Origin: Burhinus oedicnemus
Lineage: Eukaryota; Chordata; Aves; Charadriiformes; Burhinidae
Assembly: GCA_008921705.1 (NCBI GenBank)
Contig: VFFE01007767.1
Location: 2,089,566-2,153,565 of the forward strand
DNA: 64,000 nucleotides
Direction of reading: 5' to 3'
A model generated the notes under the pieces. The model ran no database searches, had not been told where the DNA came from, and worked only from the letters and a program-made list of their open reading frames with translations. Below are positions 1 to 12,100 of this stretch, in pieces (the stretch's first letter is position 1; the number at the start of each line of letters is the position of its first letter). A program made the position numbers and the translations under genes.

Positions 1-2999
1 TGTAGAAGGGACCCTCCCTGCTCTTCCTGGGTGGTGGAGAGGTGCAGATTTATCTGGAAAATTAATCTGGGAAGAGACAGGGTTCGGCCTTCTCATGCTA
101 CCACCGCCGGCAAAGAGGCACCACTGCATTCTGTTCTGCCTGACCCTTGCTCCTAGTGCTCTGTGTCCCCGACCTGCCCCATGTCACCAGAGTGCTGGCC
201 TATCCTGTGCCCTGGGAGCCCTGGCCTGCCCCATGTCACTGGTGTGGCGGCCTGCTCTATGCTGGGGGGACATTGGCCTGCTCCATGCTGTGGGGACCCC
301 GGCCTGCCCGGTGCAGGAAGGGATGGCGGGACAGGCTGTTCCCCCCACCTTCTATCTCCACAGCGTGAGGTAGAGAGTATAATGTTGACAACCAAAAATG
401 TACAACTGTCACAACAGTGCCAGCATCCCTGCAAGACCCTGGCCTGGCAGAGGCTGAGGGAAGCATTCATTTTCTCCCTCCAGAGCCCAGGTTTCTCCAG
501 CCCTTCACAGGGAAGCTGGAGGGGAATGGGGTGGCTGTGGCACCCGTCCCTGCTCCTCTGGGGCCATGTGGCAGACAGCAGGACTAGGCCACCAGCCCTC
601 CAGCCACGTCAGCCCAGGGCATGGCCCTGCCACCAGGCCGGCCGTGTTCCTCCCTGCCCACGCTGGAGCACGCTGCCTCCCACTGTCTTCAGTCAGACTG
701 CCGGCTCTCTGAAAATCAGATCGTTTAGTTTAATGCCTAAAAGGCGCCTCCTTTCAGACACCTGTTTTTGAAATGTTTGGTGCTGATGGTCATAACGAGT
801 CTGGGTATTACAGTGAAACGATTACAGGAAAAATCCTGCCTTGTCTTTAACAGAGTAACTCCAGAGCACATGTAGATTCTTCACATTCTTAATGCTTTTA
901 CCATATGAAAAATAATGTGTTCTGTGCAATTGATTCCAGTATTTCATTCGTTTTTCATCATCTCCTATCTCTGAAACATCCCTCTCCCTCTTAACAACAT
1001 ATTTTCCTAGATTTCATGGCAAAGGACAAGATCAGCTTTGTGTTGCCATAATCTCTTTTGAAGCAGAAAATTGTTTCCAGATTATCGAATGTGGGATGGA
1101 AAAAACATCATATTTATGAATTGGTAAAACAGATAGACTTCCAATTGAGTTTAGTTCCAGGAAGGTTTTGTGATGATTATCTGGGAAATAAAAATGTTTT
1201 CATTATTAAGTGTCAAAAATGCTGCATTAAAGTTTGTTAGAATATATTTATCCCAGGCTTTTAGTACTTGTTTTTGTTCCAAAGGTTACTGTAGCCTGAA
1301 CCAGTTTCTTATTTTAAAACTTATAATAGTGGAAATTCTGTAACTTATTTCTTGGTTTGAAATGAATTAGGTCAGATTCACTAGTCTTCTCATCACTGTT
1401 CAAAATACCTTTCAACATGAAGACAGAAAAATAAAACGCGCACGCACACTGTATTAAATTGCTGTAAGGACATGTCTGCCAGCTGGGGACTGACTGAGCA
1501 CTCTTCTTCCCTCCTTGGGTCTGTTAGCATCTCATTACTTGTTTTGCTGCCCTGTTTTCTCAATGTCCGGGTGTCTTGAAGGCTCTCCTGGCTATGGTAT
1601 CTGTATGCTATCCTAGCAAACCTCTATTTCATTCCCTGAATGTCAATGAAATAATTAACCTGAGTAATCTGGCTGGCTGCAAGCTGGGCTGGTTACATGC
1701 TTTGTATCATGTCAGTTTGCTTTTGCCTGATATTGGTGCCTACATTTGAGTTTATATGGCCCTTATTGATTGGCATTATTGCTTTGGCCACCAAATGGCA
1801 ACTGGAGCTGGGGGTGGCCAGCTGCTCCCATGTGCCCAGGATGCCGCAGTGGTGATGGATGGCCTCTGCAGCAGGCTGAGTATGGAGCTGCGTGTGTCTG
1901 TCCCATCTTCTTTTCATCAGTCATCACTGCTGGTCTTAGTCACTTGCCTTTTGATAAGTTTTGTTCTCAGTCATCTTCCAAAATCACGGCCTGCAGTTAG
2001 CGTTTGCTTTTGTGTGTCTCCCCAGTCACTTAACTGCTGACGTATAGGGATGCATTTTCAGAAGTTGTTGTCTAAGGTCCCATATTGATGTGTTTCTGTG
2101 TTGTGGTGTGTCATGGACATACTGGCATGTGAAAGTAGGCACCTGTGTGAGCAAAAGGCTGTTTTGGAGCCCACCGAGAAAGTCACCTGGTACCTGACTA
2201 ATACATGCATTTAGGTAAACAGATAAACACACAAATGTTAGCCTTCCTATCCAAAAAAGTCATTGTTGTTGTTTAGTGGCCTTTGGTACCTATGGAAAAT
2301 ACTGACCGTGCCTATTACAGTTCTTCTTCATCTCTTTTCTTCTGGTTTTGAGGAATTTCTCAGGATATGTGCATGAAAGCAAATTTGTTTTATGATAATG
2401 TCGCTGTACAATCTGCATTTGGTGTCCTGTGCCTGTCTGTCACATTGCTGTCCTTTCCAAAGCAGACAGTTGCGACATCGGGTGCAAAGGATTTGGGGGG
2501 GGAAGGAGTCAGTTTGGGCAGATTAAATGTTTTGCAGACAAAAATCCTAGGTTTGGGGAAAGCAAAAATAGTAACAAAAAGAAGTGTAAAGTCTTTAATC
2601 CTGCAACCTTATATACAGGCAAAACTATTGGCCCAGTGTAGGTAAAAGAGAAAAATGTATATAATACTGAAAAAAATTAGTTTCACTAATTCCAAGAAGC
2701 ATTAACTGATTGATTTAGGTGCCTGTCTCGTGAGATCATTAGAAGTTTATTATCTGGGTGGGTGGTTGTTTTGTTCTTTTTTAACAAAGCAGATGTCTTT
2801 TTTATTGTCTGTTACCATGCAAAAGCTGTCCAAACCAAGATGCGTAAGCTGCTGCAAGAAGGTGTATGCAAACTGGTACCCATGGGCCTTTGCACAACCT
2901 CTGTAGTGTCTTTCCAATCCTGTGGTAATCATTCACCTAGAAAAACAAGTCTGAAAGCAAATATATCTGGCTTTAACAAACGGTTCTCTTGTCTTACAG
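1..2999 (+). other. KIAA1217 intron (partial)
   Basis: No exon that joins the next one in phase is visible. The first 800 bp are GC-rich and hold the 26-bp minisatellite. The rest is AT-rich intronic sequence with no recognised repeat. An open frame at 163-771 is the translation of the minisatellite and its flanks. Confidence 0.7.
173..329 (+). repeat. 26-bp minisatellite, about 6 copies
   Basis: Consecutive units start at 173, 199, 225, 251, 277 and 303, each beginning CCT(G/A) and ending GG. The first five are exactly 26 bp and the sixth 27 bp. They are degenerate (CCTGCCCCATGTCAC... against CCTGCTCCATGCTGT...). This is a GC-rich intronic minisatellite; its open frame is incidental. Confidence 0.85.
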
Positions 3000-3104
3000 A
3001 GAGAGGATACAAGCCATGGAGAAACAGATTGCCAGTTTAACTGGTCTTGTTCAGTCTGCGCTTTTTAAAGGGCCAAATACAAGTAATAGCAAAGATGCTT
3101 CTAG
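3000..3104 (+). CDS. KIAA1217: KIAA1217 exon, first in window
   Basis: The acceptor is cttacag and the donor AG/gtaaaa. The first base completes a split codon, and 34 codons follow beginning ERIQAMEKQIASLTGL and containing VQSALFKGP. The last two bases (AG) join T of the next exon to make Ser. This short amphipathic segment (MEKQIASLTGLVQSALFKG) is one of the most recognisable pieces of the KIAA1217/SRCIN1 family. The preceding exon is not in the window, because no candidate joining in the correct phase is visible in the first 3 kb. Confidence 0.93.
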
Positions 3105-6100
3105 GTAAAAAAAGAATTCATTAAATCTGTTTCTCTGTAATGATTTTAGTAATCAATCAACAAAAATAATATTTGAATGTAATAGTAAAAAAACCCTGAA
3201 TGCTCAATCATTTTTAAATATCTTCATCATCCCCATGAGAATGCTAGGCAGAGAGGAAGAATATGCCAAATGATAGATGGAGATTAACTGCATTACTCTT
3301 CTTTGTGTTAAAAAGAATTAATGTAGCTACATCTCTGTGCTTTCTACTGCTTATACTCCATTCCTTGCTTAACTTGTATTAAAAGTTCATTTAAAAAAAA
3401 ACCACTGACAAGCTACTGGTGATTTAAATTAAAAATATATATGCTAGACAAGGCCATTTAATTTGCTGATTATAAACTTCACTACCATTTTACTGTTAGT
3501 AAATTAAAATTACGGTTTTTCTGTTTATTACTTAGTGAGAAGATGATGTTGAAAGTTGTGTCCAGCAAGAGCAGCATTGACACTGCAGGTAAGATAATTC
3601 ACTTTTAATTTACAAATTTTTCAGGTATATGAATAGCTCTAATGTTGCTACTATCCCAGCTTATGGAAATGTCAAATTTACTTAAATTCCCGTAGCTGTA
3701 CTGTCAGAACTGAAGTTTAAGTTCAGGATATGGGAATCGATCACATCCTTGTTAAGAGAGGAATTTCTGACAGGTTGAGATGGTCTTTGGAATGAATTTC
3801 GTACCTGCGCTGAATGGTTTAAATGCGATACAGCATCTCTGCATATGGTGAATTTTCCAGTGACTCATCCTGTCTATAGTATATATCTGTTATTAACCCC
3901 AGATGTATCCAGATTGCTGTAGAAAGCTAAATATTTCATTCCTATTCTGGTCACTGGAACTTTTCTCTAAGGTGCTTCTCTCAGTAGGATGCTATGGATG
4001 TAATGACACTAAGGAATTTAGCAGTCAGCAAGACAGCACTTTCCTTAATTAAGCCGTATTGATCTGTTACTAATTATTGGCGTGCGCCTAAACTGTTCAG
4101 AGCAAGCATCAATTATGAAGCCAATAAGAGCTGATCTTACTGTAGCTTCCCGCTTGGAGAGCTGTTAAGTGTTTAAAAGATGGAGTTAAGGCTGTTGTGA
4201 AAGAAGATCTCCATGTGATTGGAGCTCTTTGTGTATGGGCTGTGGCTGGAGATGTCTGCAGGGTGTGCGTGTGTTTATATGCCTCTTCACCCTTTGTCAT
4301 GCACTGAATGCAAATAAAGGCAGTTCCCTACTTCCTGGTAATGCTGTTCCCACAGGGAGGTCTGTGCTTTGGCAGGTAGTAAACCACACACATTTATTAG
4401 CAAATCTATTATGCTCTTAACTAGCCTTTCTGTTGGAGCTGTTAGTTCACGTTCAGGATTCCTGTTTATCTGGAATTGCAGTATGTCCTCCTAACCGACA
4501 GAAATCAAACCAGACCTGGAAACTATCAGGCATATGCAAGAGAGAAAGAGCTAAAGTCCTGGTACTGGAGCTTTGCTCCCAAGCCACGCTCTGTCCTATT
4601 CCAACTCTTCCCTTCCTGCTGGCCCCTGGATGGAGAGAGCGATACTTAAGGCTGTGAAGAAATAAGTTGTAATTTATCAGTTTCAGACAACTTAGTGAAA
4701 AGTCCATCATTTTTTCAAAACAGTTGCGAAATGCTTAGACTTTTCCCTATTTCAGTATCATTATAAACTGAGAATTTATGGTATTTCCCACTTGTATAGG
4801 CCTCGTCTCGTACAAAACACCTATGAAACTTGCACACACATTGCCTTGTATTCCTCTTTGTATTGTATTGCTGTTCAGCCTTTCTGCTTTCCCTGTGTTT
4901 GTACTAATTTGTGGGGGGCACTGAGTTGGAGATCCTGATCTAAGTGGGCCTTGCTTTGAGTGGGAGTTTGGACCAGATGACCTCCACAGTCAACCTAAAT
5001 TATTCAGTGATTCCTGTGTGAATGTACTTTCAACAAAATGAGAAATGGAATAATATTCTTTGGGAAAAGGCCCTACACAAAGTGAAGGTGGGGTTTCCTC
5101 GGTGTGGAAGTCATGCCCAGCCCACCAGAATAGCATGGTTCATCTGACCAGCAACTGTTTCCTGCCGCTGTTGTTTCCAAAGACTTCCCACTCACTACCT
5201 TATTGTATGACTGAACGCGTGTCCCCGAAATGGCAGAATTACATCTAACAGCTGAACGTCCAAGCATGGAGGGGTGGAGGGTGGGGCGTGTAATTTACTG
5301 TCAAAAGACCGGATCAGCATCTGTCACGTACTGACAGAGACACTGACTTTGTCACATGGCCATGCCCATATCCAGCACGTGACTAAGGATACCAGCATTC
5401 ACATTGTGCAATAGATGCCTTTCTGATCACTTGGGAGACGGGGATAGGGCAGTGGGGCCAGCCATGCAGCCAGCCATCTGCAAGGATCCCTATCAGTTCT
5501 ACAAAGTATAGTTGTAACTCCAGCATCTGCATCCCTAAATCCTGTCCTTCCAGCATGACTCAGCCACAAAATTAAATTGTAGCAGGTAAGGGAAACAAGG
5601 TGTGATGCTGACCCCAATATACTGCAGTATTGTAACCCACATCAGCTATTGTTGAAGACTGACTGCTGTATAATAGAATAGTCCTGTATAATAGAATACT
5701 TTGCTTTTGCACCTGCTTTTGAAGTTGCACATGACAGAGTCTATTAAGTCAATGCAGTCCCTGCTTGCTTGAAAATTAGGCAATCTGCCAGAATATGCTA
5801 CCGAATGTTTCTCCTTTTTGTAAATATGCTTGGGTTTAAACATGCCAGCAGCACCTAGAAACACTTCTGCTGCCCACTGTTTTGTTCTTCAGTTCACCCC
5901 AATCCTTATTAAGTATAGCCATTTAGACAGTCGACTCTCTTAGTATACAATTCCACTTGACAACTGTGCACTGAGATACCAGTTTTAGCAATTTCAAAGT
6001 CTATTTGAAAGAAAAAATGGTATAAAATGTTGATTGAGCAGTCCTTTCTAGAGCACTGGTAAGCAGAAACGTGAATTGCTTCCCATCCTGAACAATAAAA

Positions 6101-9100
6101 CATCTGTGCAGGATAAAATTGTCTCATCAATGCTGAACCAACATTGTATTTTATAGTATGTGTTCCAATAATAGAAGACTTTCATGCAAAAAATAGAGAA
6201 CTAGCTCACTTGGGAAGGGAAAGAAATCAAAATTTCTAAATCCTAGATAACTGCATATAGCTAGATCATGAATACTCTGTTTGGTATTTCACATAAACCA
6301 AATTGTTGTTATTTAACATGTTTTTGCTTTGCCAGTCTAGTGTATTCTTTAGCCTCAAATATTGAAGAGTCTAAATGAAAATGCTTTTTCACTGGGGAAA
6401 ATGAGCCTGTAACTTGCCTGCATTTCTTATGTTTTATTGCTTTAGGCTCAGTTATTTCATGGTGGATGGGTTCAAAGGGCAGAAATCTTCCACAGACTGG
6501 CTGTGTCTCTTCCACTAATATTAGGAGAAATCCCGTGACTGAATCCTTATAACCTTCTTCAGTTCATCAAAAGTGAATGGCATCAAGGGACTCTTCACTT
6601 AGGAACAGCATGTGACTCTAAAAACAAACCATACTAGGAAAAGTATCCTGGAGATTGCTAACAAATATGCTGAGAAATGCTCACCTACTGTCTTTTCTGT
6701 CATATTTTGTTCATTGAGTGGTGAGATTGATAGATTAAATCCTGGATTCATAGATTAACTTGAGATCAATTGCATCATGGATTACCAAAAAAAGCAATAG
6801 TTCTTTGCTAGCTGCTGCCTTGTTGGAAGAGGATGAAGGACATTTCAGTATTTCCTGAAAAAGGATCAAGGAGTAGGTCTTTCTGCACAAATGCCACCAG
6901 TACAAACCCAAAGAGGGAGATGGCAGCAGGGAGAAAAGTATTATACATGTAGGGCTTGGATTTGATTCCTCACTCCTTGTGAACTGTCTTGTCATCTGTG
7001 CATATCTGTGTGCCTTTTTCACATGCATGACTCTTACTCTGATGATCTGTGAATTAAAAACAGTGTCCATATCTGCTTGCTTATCTCAGATTCAAAGACA
7101 GATCACTCCAGTCTTCTGGATTGCTGAGTAGAAGTTGCACACTAATATATACAGAATACTCTATTATTTCAAGGGTGCTTTAGTGCCTGGCCATAACAGC
7201 TTGTTAATGATGGAATTGCAACATTAACATTGCATTTGTGTATTTGTTTAGTAGAGTCTAACTGGTTGGCAAGAGAACTAAGTAACTGTCATGCATCTCC
7301 CCAAATGATGTTTGAAAATGTTGTGGCTCTTTAATAAGGACATGAGTAATTTGTGAAGAAACATTGCTGGGTTCTTCTGATGGCCTTTTTTTCTAGCCTG
7401 CTTCAAAATGAAATCTTAGCATTTTAAAAAGAAAAGTAAAATCTGGAAAACAGGAGGAGAGAGGTGTCTTTGCAACCATAGCAAAGGTCAAGTGTCAGGG
7501 AGTGGAAGTTTTGTTCCTTACCTTCCTGAGCCTGGGCAAATAGCAAACGTTTCCCCTTTCTGCACATCAGTTCTCTTTGTACTTTAAAAATGGCAGCTTA
7601 GTTCATTAGCCTTTGTAAAAAAATTAACATTTGTTTTTTGTCTGGAGTATTAGGGACTTAGGGAGGGTTTTTGCATTCAAGCTCCCTTACCTAGCTCCAG
7701 CAAGGGTTTGTTGAAAAAGCTGAGAGCCAACGCTGTTTCTTTCCCTTCAGTCCATCTGGCCATACATCTAATCGCAAAGCTACAGCCTGGGAGTATTTCC
7801 AAAAGTAAGTTATACTCCCTAGATGAAGCAGCCCCTCATTCAGCTGCCCTTTTATTCCTTTCTGATGAAAATACGTACCTCTGAGAAATCAACTGCTGAT
7901 CCTTACTGCACTCCCATGCTCACTCGGTGTCTGTGGTGTTTTCACACCCTTGGGAGTCCCACATCGTGCTTCACAGGCTCTGAGCACACTCTGTACCAGG
8001 GACACCGTGGCAGCTGAGAGTACCTAACGGTGAGAAGAGGCGGCTGAGGCTGCAGAGGAGGAGGAGAGCTGCTTTGTAGGGAGTCAGGGACATTTATTGT
8101 TTACAGAAGCAGATCAGAGTCCATCTATGCTAAAAGGAAAGCAGGCACCCCTTCCTGAGAAAATGCGTGAATTGACTGTGGTCCAGCATGGAGGGGGGAG
8201 AGACTGGCGGGGACTGATTCATGCCTTGGCTGCATCATCACAGGGTTGGGGGCTGAGGTTTTGGAGCGTTTGCTTGAGGCAAAGAATAGCAGAAAGGTAG
8301 ATGTGCTTTCAAAAATAGTCCAGGCTAGAGATCAGAACTCTTGGAGGCTTACCCACATTTTTCAGACTCTCTGGTGGTTTCTGTCTGTAGGGTTTATGAA
8401 CTAAATACCCTTTTTTTTTAAAAAAAGGCAAAAAATAATGTGTGTGAGAGGGAAATAGATGCTTGACTGTAGGAAAAACTGCAGTGTACATGTAGACAGA
8501 TAAGTATTAGCATATATTAGACTGAAGCATGGAGTGGGAACAGAATGGCAGTGAACAAGCACTGTTTATTTCTTGAGTGTTGCTTTCTGTTAAGCAGCTC
8601 TTTGAAAGTCAAGAGAGCATTGAATCGTACTGGAGTATAGCAAAAATGTGCAGCAGCTTGCTCAGCAGTGAAATGAAAAGTGCCGTGGTTGAAGCACCGA
8701 GCAGATCTAGCTAGAGCAGGTTTAGGTAAGGTATAGCATTACAACAGCCAGCACCGGGCTAGAACAGCTTTTTGTTTGAGCATGTCTCCAGAAGCCTATG
8801 GCATGGCACACCATATATAGCATGGGTGCAGCCAGAGGGGCCTGTGCTTTTACTGACAGGAATTGCAAATGTAGGTAAAGCAAGAAACATGATTCTTCAG
8901 CAGCCTTTTAGCCTATTTTAAAATAAAAATAGTCTGGTGTAATTTCCATCCTTCAAAAATGCTTCCCCCAGATGAATTTTGCAAAGGCTATGTTTGAGGT
9001 ATCCACACCTGTTGGCAAAAGAATAACGATTTGTTGTTATGCTGAGCTGTACTCACTTGGGCACGTTCAGAAACTTTACCAATTGAAAAGGCTACTAGGG

Positions 9101-12100
9101 ATGAGAGGGCGGGGATAAAACTTGCCACTCTTGGGTTCATACTCATTCCATCCATAAAACCGTGTCATGCTCTTTGGTGCACGGAAAATTTGCCTACAAC
9201 AGGCAAAGAAAAGCTTGCAACATTAGTTTCTGCTTGATTTCATTGAACTTGATAGAATGTGTGCTTGTGGGAACAAATTATGACCAAAGTCCCTGTGCAG
9301 ATCCATTAATGAGTTATTTTCTGTTTCCTCAGATTTTTTGTTTTATTCATAAAGAAGGAAGAAAATGAAGTGGGGAATGATATAATGCAATGGTTAGAGA
9401 GTGGCAGTCACCTGAGCCCGAGGGACAAGGTGGATCTGGCACTGTGATTGGAAGAGTATGTGGGCTACATAGTACTGGACATAGAAAATGAAGTGTGTCC
9501 TACTGGCAGTCCATCATTTTGCGTGTTGGCAGTGGGGAGGGGAAGGGACACGTTAGAAAGAAAATTTGAAGAATATGGGTGTGTAAGTGCAAATTGCTAG
9601 AAGAAGCTGTAACGTGACTATTAGCTGATGAGCTGGAATTTGCTTGTACCCTGTAAGTAAAGCTTTTTCCCAGATACTTGAGACTGAAAAGAACAAGCCT
9701 GACATTGATGCTGTGTAGGGGAACAACATTTTTTTAACAAAGACAGTCTTGTGAGGACACTGACGGTTATTCTCAGTGTGGCTCAGCTCACTTCCTTGTG
9801 TTACACTGTGTTCCCTTGTAAACACAGTCCTGAATAAATGACAGACTAAAGGGGAATGGGTGGATGCAAGATGGCTGGAGAGCAGTTCTCTGCTACACCG
9901 TTGTTTCATTGTCTTCTGGTTTTATACAGTAGCTGTTGGGAGACACCTGATGGAAATAATGCAATTGTACTTGAAGCAGTAAAGCAAGATTCTCTGCAGA
10001 AACCTTTTCCCCACACTTGGCAGTTTGACTGAATCGCTCTCCAGTTATAATTAATCAAGAAATATGCAGTTCAGGAGTCCTGTGAATTTGCATCAACTTG
10101 GTCTCAGATAGTTCCTAGGAGAACAATCCCGAAGCTACTTTCAGGACCAATTTGATTTGCTCCTGTTTTGAGTAATCTGCAGTTATAGCGTATTACCCCA
10201 TCTCCACTGCACGTGGTAGGAAGCAGTCTTGTGGTAATGCAGTGCTCTGATACAGCTGAGGTTCCAGCAGAGATAAATTCTGATATTGTAGAGGCTTCCC
10301 TCAAAATATATTGGATAAGGGGGTGCCAGTCCCCTGTTAATGCTGAGCATTGGCAGATGTAATTTTATTTTCTGGTCCATCTGTGTGAAATATGTGTGGA
10401 TTCAGTGGGCAGAGGAAGGGTCGTGTTGGCACCTTCTCTGCTGGTGAGCTCAAACTGTGCTGCTGCTTATTGCAGGCGCTGCTACCATATCTGGGGGGAA
10501 GAATGCACTGGGAACTGGGGAGTCAGCTGTCATCCATCACCCTGCTGGAGCCCCATCAATGAAAGTCAGCTTGCATGGTATGAAACGCAACGTGTCGGAT
10601 CTGCGAGTGCAGCTGCATCAGATGAAGCAGCTACAGGTATGCTTGTCTGGGTAATGCCGGGAAAGTGGGTTGCCAGCAAATGCCCTTTTCCTTTCTTTCT
10701 CTCTTTCTCTCTCTTTTACCTTTTGTACATGAGTGATTCTCAGTAGCAGAGTTCTAGCAAAGGGAAGTCCCAAGTATTAGAGGCACAGAAGCATATTCTT
10801 CTCTACCGTACACTACTTGTGTAGTCTTAGAGGTATGAGAATTAGCTCAGTTTAACTAATGCTGGTCAGATATTGAGAAAAAACTTCATTTCTAGCTTTG
10901 TTTGATGATTCTAGACATTAAAGCAGTATTTACATTACAATAATATCAAGTCTGTGATTACAGTTTGGACCCTGCAATGCTATGTGCTGTATAAACACAT
11001 TGGAAGAGCCATGTTCCTTCTCCATTCTGTTTACAATTGAGACAGTTTTTAAGTTCCTGAATAAACAACTTTGATGTCAGGAAACCCAAATGTAGTGGAG
11101 GATCAGTAGATATGCATTAAGCCAGAGTTTGAGTCCTGTATTTACAAAATCCAGAAGGATAGCCAACTTGAGCAGCAAGAAAAAAAAGGTATTTCAAAAG
11201 TTGCTGCAAAGGTTTGTGTGCCCTAGTTACATTCACATTTTACCAGTACCTTCCTAACACACATCAACACCTCAAAACGTGCAAGTAACAATAAGAACAA
11301 TGAAGAGTTAACCAAAATGTTCTGTTGACACATACTGTCATGTTGCAAATGTAAATATATGCTGTTCATCTCAGACACTGTGAAAATAAGCTTATGCAGC
11401 TGTACAGGTCTTCAGCCCTTCACTTAATTGGAAACTGAAGAGCACTGTGTATTGTGTCAGAAAATGTAAAAGGAGGTAAAGCAATTTCTTGTAAGACTAA
11501 GTGGACAGCAGAGGAGACTTCAATACTCTGCCAGTCCTCCTTGCCTGGAAAGTGACATCGCATGTTTGGTATTGTAGGGCTGCAGCTACTGCTGTTATGA
11601 CCAGGGTGGTTTTGAATGTGGGAATGGTACTATGTCAATCTCCTTTGACTTGCTGATTAATTTTTGAGCAGAATAATGATAATGCAGATCAGAATTCAGA
11701 GCACATTTTGCCTTCACTTCCTTAACTAAAGGAAATTGAATTATGAACCAGTCATAGGGCAAGGGAGCAGAAGGGTGAGGTAAACATCAGGGTAAAGAAC
11801 ATGTGGCCCAGACTGAAGATGCTGTGACAAGGTCCTGTGCTCAGTTTGCTGATAATGAAAAGATGGCAGAAGGTATTTGGAGCAAACAGTTGTGTCAGCC
11901 AGGTGAGCTCTGCCTGTGATACAGCACCCATGCATTTACATTTTCAGTTTAGGATGAGTATGTTACGATAGAAAATGTATCTTACAAAAGCTGTTCCCAG
12001 CAGTGCTGCCTACATGCCATCATGGTCCCCACCTAATTTCAAGACTCTGGCTTGGGATCTCTGCGCAGGCACATTATGTATAAGTGCATATTCTTTCACA

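Larger units (their letters stand above)
3589..10475 (+). other. KIAA1217 intron (6.9 kb)
   Basis: AT-rich intron between the 53-bp and 161-bp exons. It holds a CR1 3' end near 4935-5022, a small tandem duplication near 5660-5700 (TGTATAATAGAATA twice) and a weak MIR-like stretch near 9380-9480. I see nothing else that is coding or structured. Confidence 0.7.

Noticed and set aside
163..771. 202-codon open frame at the window start
   Set aside because: It is the translation of the 26-bp minisatellite and GC-rich flanks; periodic Cys/Pro/Gly-rich residues, no recognisable product, no fitting splice phase.
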